In this document: positions 8,933-16,576 of the stretch, piece after piece
Numbering within the stretch: position 1 is the first letter of the stretch
Layout of the letters: each line of letters begins with the position of its first letter
Assembly (NCBI GenBank): GCA_022819745.1
Contig: JAJEGS010000018.1
Span: 62,001-126,000, forward strand
From: Candidatus Latescibacterota bacterium
GTDB taxonomy: Bacteria; Latescibacterota; UBA2968; UBA8231
Direction of reading: 5' to 3'
Length of the DNA: 64,000 nucleotides
The notes under the pieces: model-generated
Databases searched by the model: none
What the model saw: only the letters and a program-made list of their open reading frames with translations
What the model was told of the DNA's origin: nothing
Position numbers and translations under genes: made by a program

Positions 8933-10180
8933 CTAGCAGACGAGGGTGTACTGCTTCTTGCCTCGGCGCACGATTAGGTATTTGCCGTGTAGGCCATCTT
9001 GGCACCGCATACTCCGCGCCATATCCGTGCAGCGCTCGCCGTTGATGTAGATTGAGCCGTTTTGCACGTCTTGGCGGGCTTGGCGTTTAGAGGACGAGAC
9101 GCCGGCCGCGACGAGCAGATCGATCAGTCCTAATTCCTCCTGACCCATCGCGTGCGTTGGCACGTCGTCAAAGCCTTCGAGGATTTCCTCCTCGGATAGG
9201 TCCTGAAATTCCCCGTAAAAGAGCGCGTGCGAGATGCGTTCGGCCCGGCGAGCAGCGTCGGCTCCGTGCACGATGGTCGTTGCTTCGGTGGCGAGGGTGC
9301 GCTGGGCTTCGCGCCGTTCGGGATGGTCGCGGACAGTTTCGGCGAGTTGGAGGATCGCGTCCTGTTCCAAGAAGGTGTACGTTTTCAGGTGGTCGATGAC
9401 CTTCTGGTCTTCGGCGTTGATCCAGAACTGGTAAAACTGGTAAGGCGAGGTCTTAGCGGCGTCGAGCCAGACCGTGCCCGCCTCGGTCTTGCCGAATTTG
9501 GTGCCGTCTGCTTTGGTTACTAGCGGACAGGTCAGGCCAAAGGCCCGGGTACCGGCGGAGCGGCGGATCAGATCGGTGCCAGCGGTGATGTTGCCCCACT
9601 GGTCAGAGCCGCCGGTCTGCAACTCGCAGCCGTATTTTTCGTTGAGGACCAAAAAGTCGTACGCTTGTAGCGCCATGTAGCTGAACTCGGTGTAGGAAAT
9701 GCCCGTTTCGAGGCGCGAGGCGACCGAGTCCTTGGCCAGCATGTAGGGGACGGGAAAGTGCTTGCCGACGTCGCGCATGAAGTCGATGGCCGCGAGTTGG
9801 CCGAGCCAGTCGTGGTTATCGACCATGATCGCGGGGTTGGGGCCGTCGAATTCGAGGAAGCGCTCTAGCTGAGATTTGACCTGCTGCGTCCACTCGGCCA
9901 CGACGTCGGTGGCATTGAGTTGGCGCTCCTCGGTCTTGCCGCCTGGATCGCCAATCAAGCCGGTGCCGCCGCCAGCCAAGGCGATGACTTTGTGACCGGC
10001 GAGCTGGAAGCGGCGCAGGAGCAGGATCGGCACGAGGTTGCCCACTGTCAGGCTGTCGGCGGTTGGATCGAAGCCGTTGTAGAGCACGATTGGACTGGTG
10101 GCGAGGCGCTCGGCGAGGCCGTCGAGGTCGGTGGCTTGGTAGATCAGGCCGCGAAATTCAAGATCGGGTATGATGTTCAT
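8933..10180 (-). CDS. tyrS: Tyrosyl-tRNA synthetase
   Basis: 415-residue class-I aminoacyl-tRNA synthetase charging tRNA-Tyr. The HIGH-like segment lies in ADSLTVGNLVPI (residues 41-52). YNGFDPTADS is the tyrosine/ATP pocket, GGSDQWGNITAG is conserved in TyrRS, and KFGKTEAGTVW is the KMSKS-equivalent loop. An S4 RNA-binding domain closes the protein (SSSKRQARQDVQNGSIYING). The start chosen is the ATG at 10180 with AGAAGGA just upstream. An in-frame ATG at 10204 sits directly after the terminator U-run and has no ribosome-binding site. Expression is probably governed by the leader-peptide attenuator immediately upstream. Confidence 0.95.
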   Translation of the reverse strand: MNIIPDLEFRGLIYQATDLDGLAERLATSPIVLYNGFDPTADSLTVGNLVPILLLRRFQLAGHKVIALAGGGTGLIGDPGGKTEERQLNATDVVAEWTQQVKSQLERFLEFDGPNPAIMVDNHDWLGQLAAIDFMRDVGKHFPVPYMLAKDSVASRLETGISYTEFSYMALQAYDFLVLNEKYGCELQTGGSDQWGNITAGTDLIRRSAGTRAFGLTCPLVTKADGTKFGKTEAGTVWLDAAKTSPYQFYQFWINAEDQKVIDHLKTYTFLEQDAILQLAETVRDHPERREAQRTLATEATTIVHGADAARRAERISHALFYGEFQDLSEEEILEGFDDVPTHAMGQEELGLIDLLVAAGVSSSKRQARQDVQNGSIYINGERCTDMARSMRCQDGLHGKYLIVRRGKKQYTLVC

Positions 10181-10204
10181 TGCATTTCCTTCTGGTATGG
10201 GCAT

Positions 10205-10231
10205 AAAAAAAGCCCCTGTAATCAGGGGCTT
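10205..10231 (-). terminator. Intrinsic terminator of the tyrS attenuator (segments 3:4)
   Basis: On the minus strand AAGCCCCTG (10231-10223) pairs perfectly with CAGGGGCTT (10218-10210) across a four-base loop and runs into seven T residues. It lies between the leader ORF and tyrS, so it must be bypassed for tyrS expression. The plus-strand side has no T-run, so it is directional. The same AAGCCCCTGA stem is used by the terminator after tRNA-Val at 42697-42728. Confidence 0.88.
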
Positions 10232-10261
10232 GTAAACGCGGTTGAGACGATAAAGCGGACG

Positions 10262-10293
10262 TACTACCCCTGTCTATGAAGTGGGGTATAGTA
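10262..10293 (-). promoter_or_regulatory. Attenuator segments 1:2 and antiterminator segment 2 of the tyrS leader
   Basis: Segment 1, TACTATACCCC (10293-10283), overlaps the last two Tyr codons of the leader ORF and can pair with segment 2, GGGGTAGTA (10270-10262), with a two-base bulge. Segment 2 also contains CAGGGG (10272-10267), which is complementary to CCCCTG (10228-10223) in the 5' arm of the terminator. 1:2 with 3:4 and 2:3 are therefore mutually exclusive structures. The leader stop codon lies inside segment 2. This is the architecture of translation-coupled attenuation. Confidence 0.82.
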
Positions 10294-10326
10294 ATAGTGG
10301 CGTTCGGTGCGTAGAGTTTGCATCAT
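10264..10326 (-). CDS. tyrS leader peptide with three consecutive Tyr codons
   Basis: A 20-codon ORF encoding MMQTLRTERHYYYTPLHRQG and ending in TAG. The Tyr run TAT-TAC-TAT is at 10296-10288. GGAGA (10335-10331) is a well-placed Shine-Dalgarno, seven bases from the second ATG and four from the first. It is preceded by a near-consensus promoter and followed by competing hairpins and a terminator before tyrS. By analogy with the pheS/trp/his leaders, ribosome stalling at the Tyr codons when charged tRNA-Tyr is scarce would prevent termination. The peptide itself is probably only a sensor. Confidence 0.85.
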   Translation of the reverse strand: MMQTLRTERHYYYTPLHRQG

Positions 10327-10342
10327 TTATTCTCCGCGCAAA

Positions 10343-10371
10343 AATATAACTGCGACCTCTATTCTCGTCAA
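10343..10371 (-). promoter_or_regulatory. Sigma-70-type promoter of the tyrS leader
   Basis: On the minus strand TTGACG (10371-10366) is followed after 17 bases by TATATT (10348-10343). Both are near consensus with ideal spacing. The expected transcription start, around 10337, lies just upstream of the leader-peptide Shine-Dalgarno, giving a very short 5' end. The promoter overlaps the region just upstream of the divergent oxidoreductase gene at 10387. Confidence 0.8.
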
Positions 10372-10386
10372 TATAGGAGACTACCA

Positions 10387-11478
10387 ATGACTAATGAACA
10401 ATACCGGGTGGCCGTCGTCGGTGCGGCCGGCACGTGGGGACGCTATTACACGCGCGCGTACGCCGCTCATCCCAACTGTGAGATTGTCGGTCTCGTCGAT
10501 CGCGCCAGAGAGCGGCGGGACGCGATTGCCCAGCGCTACGGCGTGGAGAAGGTGTACGACGATCTCGACGGCCTCTTGGCGGTAGAAGTGCCGGATATTG
10601 TCTCTGCCGTGGTTCCGGTGGGTCAGAATTACTCCTGTGTTACGGCTTGCGCCCGCGCTGGTGTGCGGGTGGTTTCCTGTGAGAAGCCGATTTCTCACCA
10701 ACTCCACGAGGCCGACGAAATGATCCGCATCTGCCGGGAGCACGGCACGTTGTTCGGCTGCGCTCAGGCTGGATGGGCGACGCCGCATATGCCCGAGGTG
10801 GTCGAGTGGGTGCGGCAGGGGCACATTGGTCGGCTGACTGGGGCGGCGATTCCGGGTGGGTTGCCGACTGAGGTGTCGGGCGGCGGTTGCGTGCAGATTG
10901 CGGCTTTACGCATCCTCACCGGGATGGATGTGGAATGGGTGGAGGGGTACACCTTACCGGCGGTGCCGGGGTACGTGGCGGAAGGCACTCCTGTAGAGGA
11001 GGGGGATGTACCCGCGTATGGGCGCTTGGGTCTGAGCGGTGGCATTGTCTGCGAGGTCGTCGCCCCTGAGCCGGATGGCCGAGTGCCGACCTTTATCTCG
11101 GTCGTCGGCGAGCGTGGGCAGGTCTTTTTGGCGCGCCCGCGGCCGGTGTTGATTGAGGGTACTGGCGCGGCGGCTTCTCCGGTGTATCCCGACTTTTTGG
11201 ATCAGCCAGTGGCCGACGCCTTCACCTATACTATCGAGCGCCTGATGCGCGCCCATCGGGACGGCACTGAGCCGTATAGCAGCGGCGACGACTACCGCCA
11301 CTCGCTCGAAGTGGCCATCGCCTTGGTGCGCTCAGCCCATCGGGGACACGAGCGGGTGTCCCTGCCATTTGCGGATCGCACGCTCAAGCTGTATCCGCAT
11401 CCCTATCGCCTCAGGGGTGGTGATGTCGCCGGGTGGCAGAGCATTGGCTACGATGGGCCGCCGACGATGGATGTCTGA
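10387..11478 (+). CDS. Gfo/Idh/MocA-family oxidoreductase
   Basis: 363 residues. The N-terminal Rossmann fold has VAVVGAAGTWGRYYTRAYAAH, a middle EKPISH motif (the typical EKP with the catalytic-site Lys), and a C-terminal alpha/beta substrate domain. These NAD(P)-dependent enzymes oxidise or reduce sugars, inositols and related hydroxy compounds; the substrate here is unknown. Start at 10387 with AGGAGA upstream. It is followed by the DMGDH-like gene 48 bases later, so the three genes to 15299 may be co-transcribed. Confidence 0.88.
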   Translation: MTNEQYRVAVVGAAGTWGRYYTRAYAAHPNCEIVGLVDRARERRDAIAQRYGVEKVYDDLDGLLAVEVPDIVSAVVPVGQNYSCVTACARAGVRVVSCEKPISHQLHEADEMIRICREHGTLFGCAQAGWATPHMPEVVEWVRQGHIGRLTGAAIPGGLPTEVSGGGCVQIAALRILTGMDVEWVEGYTLPAVPGYVAEGTPVEEGDVPAYGRLGLSGGIVCEVVAPEPDGRVPTFISVVGERGQVFLARPRPVLIEGTGAAASPVYPDFLDQPVADAFTYTIERLMRAHRDGTEPYSSGDDYRHSLEVAIALVRSAHRGHERVSLPFADRTLKLYPHPYRLRGGDVAGWQSIGYDGPPTMDV

Positions 11479-11526
11479 GGGGAACGCCGTATCGCAACCG
11501 ATGAGCTGACTCGGGAGACATAGGAG

Positions 11527-13995
11527 ATGTCTGATACCACATTGCCGCAGCAAGCTAGGGGCGTCATCATTGGCGCGGGCATCGTAGGTTGCAGCGTCGC
11601 GTACCATCTGACGAAACTCGGCTGGCGGGATGTTGTCGTCGTCGAGCAAGGGCCGCTGTTTGAGACCGGCGGCTCGACATCGCACGCTCCTGGCCTCGTT
11701 TTTCAACTCAACCCGTCGAAGACCATGACGGGCTTTGCGCACTATACGGTTGAGCTGTGGAGACAGTTGGAACTCGATGGCGAGCCATGCGCCAAGAGTG
11801 TGGGTAGCCTCGAAGTGGCCTGGACGCAGGAGCGCCTCACGGACCTGAAACGCAAGGCCGGGTATGGCATGAGTTGGGGGGTGGAGGCCCATCTGCTCAG
11901 CGCCGACGAGGCACGCAGTCTGATTCCGATGCTGTCTGATCGCATCTTGGGTGCGCTGTATGTTCCTTCCGACATCCAGACGAAGGCGACGAGGCCGGCT
12001 GAAGCGATGGCGCGAGAGGCGGAACAAAATGGCGCAGCGTTCTACAGTAATGTCAAAGTTACCGGCTTTACTATCGCGGATGGACGGATTGCGGCGGTCC
12101 ATACCACGCGCGGCGACATTAAGACGGACCTGGTAGTCGCTGCTACCGGTATATGGGCTCCAAAGGTTGGCGGGCTTGCCTATGTGCCCATCCCGCTGTC
12201 GCCGATGCAACATCTCTACGCCGTTACGACGCCACTGCGGGAACTCGCTGGTGCGACCGAGGATATATCACAGCCGTTCTTGCGGCACCAAGACGGGGCC
12301 ATGTACTTCCGGCAGGTCGGCGAGTGCTACGGCATCGGCTCGTACCAGCACGAACCTCTCCTAGTGGACGCCAACGACATTCTCGACCACGAGGAAGCGC
12401 CGGTTGCTCCGGCCGAGATGCCGTTTACGCCGCCTCACTTTGAGAAGGCGATGGCGGCGGCGGGGGAAGTGTTGCCGAGCCTCAAGGGCGTGGGGCTGAC
12501 GCGCAAGTTCAACGGTCTCTTCTCGTTCACTACCGACGGATTTCCCGTACTCGGCGAAGCGCCCCAAGTGCGCGGGTTCTGGTCGGCACAGGCCGTCTGG
12601 ATTACGCACGCTGGCGGCGTCGGCAAGGCGGTTGCTGAGTGGATCGCAAACGGCGAGCCGACCAGCGATCTGCGAGAGTGCGACATAAGGCGCTTTCATC
12701 CGCACGCATACAGCCGCTCCTACGTCCGCGCCCGGGCTGCGCAACAGTACCGCGAGGTGTACGACATCATCCACCCGCGCCAGCAGATAGCCAATCCGCG
12801 CAATCTCCGATTGACGCCGTTCTATGCGCGGCAGCGGGAATTGAGTGCTGTCTTCTTCGAGAACGCGGGATGGGAGCGTCCTCAGTGGTACAGTGCGAAC
12901 GAGGGGCTGCTCGACTCTCTTACCGTTACCGGTGCGGCGCGAACTGGCTGGGAGGCGCGAGAATGGTCGCCGACGATCGCCGCAGAACACGTCGCCACTC
13001 GCGAGCGAGTAGCCCTGTTTGACCTCACTCCCTTCGCTAAATTCGAGGTGACCGGAGCAGGCTCGCTCGCTGCACTTCAGCGTCTTACTACCAATCAGAT
13101 GGACAAGCCCGTCGGGACTATCACGTACACGTCTATGCTCACTCCTCGGGGCGGCATCAAGTGTGACTTGACTGTGACGCGCTTGGGTGAGGACCGCTTC
13201 ATGGTGGTCACGGGAGGAGCTATGGGACGCCACGATCTGGGCTGGATTCAGAAGCATTTACCGGACGACGGATCGGTTGGGGTGGCTGATATTTCGTCGG
13301 GGCTGTGCTGTGTCGGTTTGTGGGGACCAAGAGCACGCGACTTGCTGGGGCGGGTCTGTGAGGACGATGTAAGTAACGAGGGCTTCCCCTACCTGACCGC
13401 GCAGCCGATACGGATAGCTGAGGTTCCCGCACTGGCGCTGCGTATCTCATACGTGGGTGAACTCGGCTGGGAAATCTACGCTCCCGCCGAGCAGGGCTTG
13501 CGGTTGTGGGATGTCCTGTGGGAGGCAGGCCAGTCGCTTGGAGTCATCGCGGCAGGTGGAGGTGCCTTCGACTCGCTGCGCTTGGAAAAAGGCTACCGAC
13601 TGTGGGGGAACGACATCCACACTGAGTACAATCCGTACGAGGCTGGTATAGGTTTCGCGGTGAGGATGGGGAAGGGCGATTTTCTGGGCCGGGACGAGCT
13701 GCGGAAAATTCGCGCACAGGGCCTGACGCGCAAGCTGTGCTGTATGACGCTGGACGATCCTAACGCCGTCGTTATGGGCAAAGAGCCGATCTTGGACGAT
13801 GACCGCGTGTTGGGCTACGTGACGAGTGCCAACTACGGCCACTCACTCGGCCTTGGCATTGCGTATGGTTATCTGCCGATGAACTACGCCGAGGTGGGGA
13901 CCAGCGTTGACATCCTCTACTTTGGCGAGCGTCTGCAAGCAACAGTTGCGCAGGAGCCTTTGTACGACCCGGAAGGCAAGAAGATGAAAGCGTGA
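11527..13995 (+). CDS. Dimethylglycine/sarcosine dehydrogenase-type FAD oxidoreductase with folate-binding GcvT domains
   Basis: 822 residues in the order FAD-dependent DAO domain (GAGIVGCS at 16-23), FAO-type linker, then GcvT and GcvT_C aminomethyltransferase domains. STSHAPGLVFQLNPSKTM is the covalent-flavin-type region of DMGDH/SARDH enzymes. Members N-demethylate dimethylglycine, sarcosine or similar methylamines and pass the one-carbon unit to tetrahydrofolate. Shine-Dalgarno is GGAG within ACATAGGAGATG. The partner gene downstream is another GcvT-fold demethylase. The exact substrate is not determined by what can be seen. Confidence 0.88.
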   Translation: MSDTTLPQQARGVIIGAGIVGCSVAYHLTKLGWRDVVVVEQGPLFETGGSTSHAPGLVFQLNPSKTMTGFAHYTVELWRQLELDGEPCAKSVGSLEVAWTQERLTDLKRKAGYGMSWGVEAHLLSADEARSLIPMLSDRILGALYVPSDIQTKATRPAEAMAREAEQNGAAFYSNVKVTGFTIADGRIAAVHTTRGDIKTDLVVAATGIWAPKVGGLAYVPIPLSPMQHLYAVTTPLRELAGATEDISQPFLRHQDGAMYFRQVGECYGIGSYQHEPLLVDANDILDHEEAPVAPAEMPFTPPHFEKAMAAAGEVLPSLKGVGLTRKFNGLFSFTTDGFPVLGEAPQVRGFWSAQAVWITHAGGVGKAVAEWIANGEPTSDLRECDIRRFHPHAYSRSYVRARAAQQYREVYDIIHPRQQIANPRNLRLTPFYARQRELSAVFFENAGWERPQWYSANEGLLDSLTVTGAARTGWEAREWSPTIAAEHVATRERVALFDLTPFAKFEVTGAGSLAALQRLTTNQMDKPVGTITYTSMLTPRGGIKCDLTVTRLGEDRFMVVTGGAMGRHDLGWIQKHLPDDGSVGVADISSGLCCVGLWGPRARDLLGRVCEDDVSNEGFPYLTAQPIRIAEVPALALRISYVGELGWEIYAPAEQGLRLWDVLWEAGQSLGVIAAGGGAFDSLRLEKGYRLWGNDIHTEYNPYEAGIGFAVRMGKGDFLGRDELRKIRAQGLTRKLCCMTLDDPNAVVMGKEPILDDDRVLGYVTSANYGHSLGLGIAYGYLPMNYAEVGTSVDILYFGERLQATVAQEPLYDPEGKKMKA

Positions 13996-14057
13996 AACCC
14001 TTGCGTGTTGCGTTGCGTCGAATTGATATAGAAATCCAAACAACTGGAGGTTCTCAG

Positions 14058-15299
14058 ATGGCACAAACTCTGGTAATCGACGGTCTCAAGCGGCGTACCT
14101 TGCCGATTAACCTGCGGCAGAGCGGCAACAGCGACGCCCAAATGTTAATATCTGCCCGCATCAGGAAGTCTCCGTGGTGGCACCTGTCAAAAGCGGCAGG
14201 CTGCTGGGCATATACGACGTACAATCACATGTATCATCCGCGCGCGTATATCAAACCTGAGGATGGAGGACTGTTTGAGGAGTACAAATATCTGACCGAA
14301 CACGTCAGCATGTGGGATGTGGCAGTCGAGCGTCAGATTCAGATCAAGGGTCCCGACGCTGCCGATTTTGTGGACATGCTCATTACCCGCGATGTACACA
14401 CCGTAGTGCCGACTATGCAAGCCCGTTATGTGATTCTGTGTAACCAGTACGGTGGCGTCATAAATGATCCGGTGTTGCTGCGGGTGGCTGACGACGAGTT
14501 CTGGTTCAGTATTTCCGACTCGGATCTCCTGCTTTGGGCACAGGGGGTCAACGCATCCGGCAAGTTCGACGTTGACATCCGCGAGATTGACGTGTCGCCA
14601 GTCCAAATACAGGGCCCCAAATCCGTGTTGCTGATGGAGAAGATGTTCGGTTCCCACATCAGAGAAATCCCATACTACCACCTGATTCACGACACACTGA
14701 ACGGCCATGCGGTCACGATTTCGCGCACGGGCTTCTCCGCCGAGGTCGGGTTTGAGATATACCTACACGGTGCCATGCTCCATGCCGACGATGTTTGGCC
14801 GCATATCTTGGAACAGGGAGAGGAGTTCAACTTGGGTGTGATCGCCCCCAGTCACGTCCGTCGCTTGGAGGCCGGCATCTTGTCCTACGGTCAGGACATG
14901 GATATAGAAAACAATCCATTTGAAGTCCGGCTTGGCTGGCAGGTGGACTTGGATAAAGGGGACTTCATTGGCAAAGAGGCGCTGGCCAGAATTAAGGAAG
15001 AGGGGGTTGGGCAGCGACTGGTCGGCCTGAAGGTCGGCGGCGAGCCGATTACTTGGTACAACGAGGACTTTTACTTAGTTAAGGACCGCGATTCGGACGA
15101 TGACGTAGGCTACGTGACTAGCGCTTTCTGGTCGCCGAATGTGGAGTCGAACATAGCGCTGGCCGTCATGCCTCGGTCGCACTGGAGAAGAGGCACGCAA
15201 GTGAAGGTTCAGTTGCCAAAGGACGGCATTGTGGATGCCGAGGTGGTGCGGGTGCCGTTCTTCGACCCAACCAAGGAGCGTCCCAAGAGCGCTTTGTGA
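14058..15299 (+). CDS. DmdA-like aminomethyltransferase-fold demethylase
   Basis: 413 residues with the GcvT fold throughout and no FAD domain. From memory of the family it resembles dimethylsulfoniopropionate demethylase more than glycine-cleavage T: AYTTYNHMYHPRAY, HVSMWDVAVERQIQIKGPDA, GGVINDPVLLRVADDEFWFSISDSDLL and RLEAGILSYGQDM correspond to DmdA landmark blocks. The reaction would be transfer of a methyl group to tetrahydrofolate. GGAGG at 14046-14050 supports the start at 14058. The N-terminus is about 40 residues longer than the usual DmdA. It may act on DMSP or on a related methylated compound. Confidence 0.8.
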   Translation: MAQTLVIDGLKRRTLPINLRQSGNSDAQMLISARIRKSPWWHLSKAAGCWAYTTYNHMYHPRAYIKPEDGGLFEEYKYLTEHVSMWDVAVERQIQIKGPDAADFVDMLITRDVHTVVPTMQARYVILCNQYGGVINDPVLLRVADDEFWFSISDSDLLLWAQGVNASGKFDVDIREIDVSPVQIQGPKSVLLMEKMFGSHIREIPYYHLIHDTLNGHAVTISRTGFSAEVGFEIYLHGAMLHADDVWPHILEQGEEFNLGVIAPSHVRRLEAGILSYGQDMDIENNPFEVRLGWQVDLDKGDFIGKEALARIKEEGVGQRLVGLKVGGEPITWYNEDFYLVKDRDSDDDVGYVTSAFWSPNVESNIALAVMPRSHWRRGTQVKVQLPKDGIVDAEVVRVPFFDPTKERPKSAL

Positions 15300-15303
15300 A
15301 GAA

Positions 15304-16560
15304 TCAATCGCCCAGATAGCCTTGGTCTGCCCAGACTTTGCTCGCCAGTTTTTTCGCTGCGGCGTCTGGTTCGATCTCACCTAAAATACTGCTCGGCGGC
15401 TGTCCCTTCTTTTTGCGCTCGGGGTCGGGCGACCAATCGTCTTTGGCGTATTTTTTGCGCACTGACTCGCGGCGGAAGTCGGGTATTTCCATTGGCGCTG
15501 AGTCGTTCAGCGCCGAACGCCACGCTTGGATCCCGGCGATGCTCATGTCGATGCCGCGGTACACGTCGAGATAGGGTTGCTTTCCGGTGCGGATGGCCTC
15601 GGCAAAGTGGTAGCTGGTGAAAAAGTCGCCGCCGCCGTGTCCGGCGCGAGTGGCTTGGCCGTGATGTACGGGAAAGTTGGGACTGTACACGGTTTCGACT
15701 GGATCGCTCTTGCGCTTTTCCCACGGCTCGTACCACACGCGCAGCCGCTGTTTGTCGCCGTGGCGGCAGTTTTCCATCACCCCCTTGTTGCCGTGGATGC
15801 GGACGTAGTTGCCGTGGCCGCGCAGTGCGCCGTGTAGCGATTTCATTACCGCGTCGTTGTCCATCCGGCAGATGATCACTGCGGCGGTGTCACTGCGGTT
15901 CATGTGTAGCGTTTGGGTTGGGTCAGCGAAGTCAAAGGGGATGACAAAGCCGTTCACTTTTACGGGTCGGGTGTCGGTGATGTACATGACTGGGGCGATG
16001 GAGTGGGTACAGTAGTACGTGGAGGGGATCCAATTGCGCCAATGGTCGCGGCCGCAACTGCGCGCTAGTTTTACTTCGGGTGGGTCGGGGTGGACGTATT
16101 CGCCCTCGCCGTATTTGAAGTCGCCGACGCGGCCCTGTTGGTAGAGCCGCTTCATCTCTTGGTTGAAGACCATGTAGGGGTAGTTCTCGGCGAACATGTA
16201 GATTTTGCCGCTTTTCTCGACCGCCCGCGCCAGCGCCACGCCTTCGCCCAAGGTGTGGCAGGCCGCGGTTTCGCTCATTACGTGTTTGCCGGCGTTGAGC
16301 GCTTTGATGGCAAAGGGCGCATGCTGGTGGAAGTAGTTGGCCAGCACGACCGCGTCCATGTCGCAGCCGAGGAATTCGTCGTAATCGACAAATGTCAGCA
16401 CGTTGAGGGCCTTGCCTTCTGCCATGAGGCGCTCTTCCCAAATGTCGCAAATGGCGACCAGTTCCATGCCGGTCGCCGCCGCCTGCATGAAGGAGCGGCC
16501 GCGACCGACGCCGACTACGCCGACGCGGATGGGACGTTGTTTGCCACGTTTTTTAGCCAT
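15304..16560 (-). CDS. Gfo/Idh/MocA-family oxidoreductase
   Basis: 418 residues. The Rossmann start is IRVGVVGVGRGRSFMQAAATG; SETAACHTL replaces the usual EKP loop. The C-terminal substrate domain contains HNYVRIHGNKGVMEN-like segments (GNYVRIHGNKGVMEN). It is longer than the family norm, with a Lys/Pro-rich tail before the stop. It follows the 447-residue gene by 16 bases on the same strand and is probably co-transcribed. Likely acts on a sugar or sugar derivative; substrate unknown. Confidence 0.85.
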   Translation of the reverse strand: MAKKRGKQRPIRVGVVGVGRGRSFMQAAATGMELVAICDIWEERLMAEGKALNVLTFVDYDEFLGCDMDAVVLANYFHQHAPFAIKALNAGKHVMSETAACHTLGEGVALARAVEKSGKIYMFAENYPYMVFNQEMKRLYQQGRVGDFKYGEGEYVHPDPPEVKLARSCGRDHWRNWIPSTYYCTHSIAPVMYITDTRPVKVNGFVIPFDFADPTQTLHMNRSDTAAVIICRMDNDAVMKSLHGALRGHGNYVRIHGNKGVMENCRHGDKQRLRVWYEPWEKRKSDPVETVYSPNFPVHHGQATRAGHGGGDFFTSYHFAEAIRTGKQPYLDVYRGIDMSIAGIQAWRSALNDSAPMEIPDFRRESVRKKYAKDDWSPDPERKKKGQPPSSILGEIEPDAAAKKLASKVWADQGYLGD

Positions 16561-16576
16561 GGTTTGATCCTGTGTA

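Noticed and set aside
10232..10330. tRNA or small RNA gene upstream of tyrS on the minus strand
   Set aside because: No acceptor stem or T-arm consensus can be found; the terminator fits the attenuator.
10262..10340. T-box riboswitch before tyrS
   Set aside because: The GGGGTAGTAC stretch recalls a T-box, but the UGGN element that pairs with the tRNA CCA end is absent and there is no stem I; the Tyr-codon ORF explains the region better.
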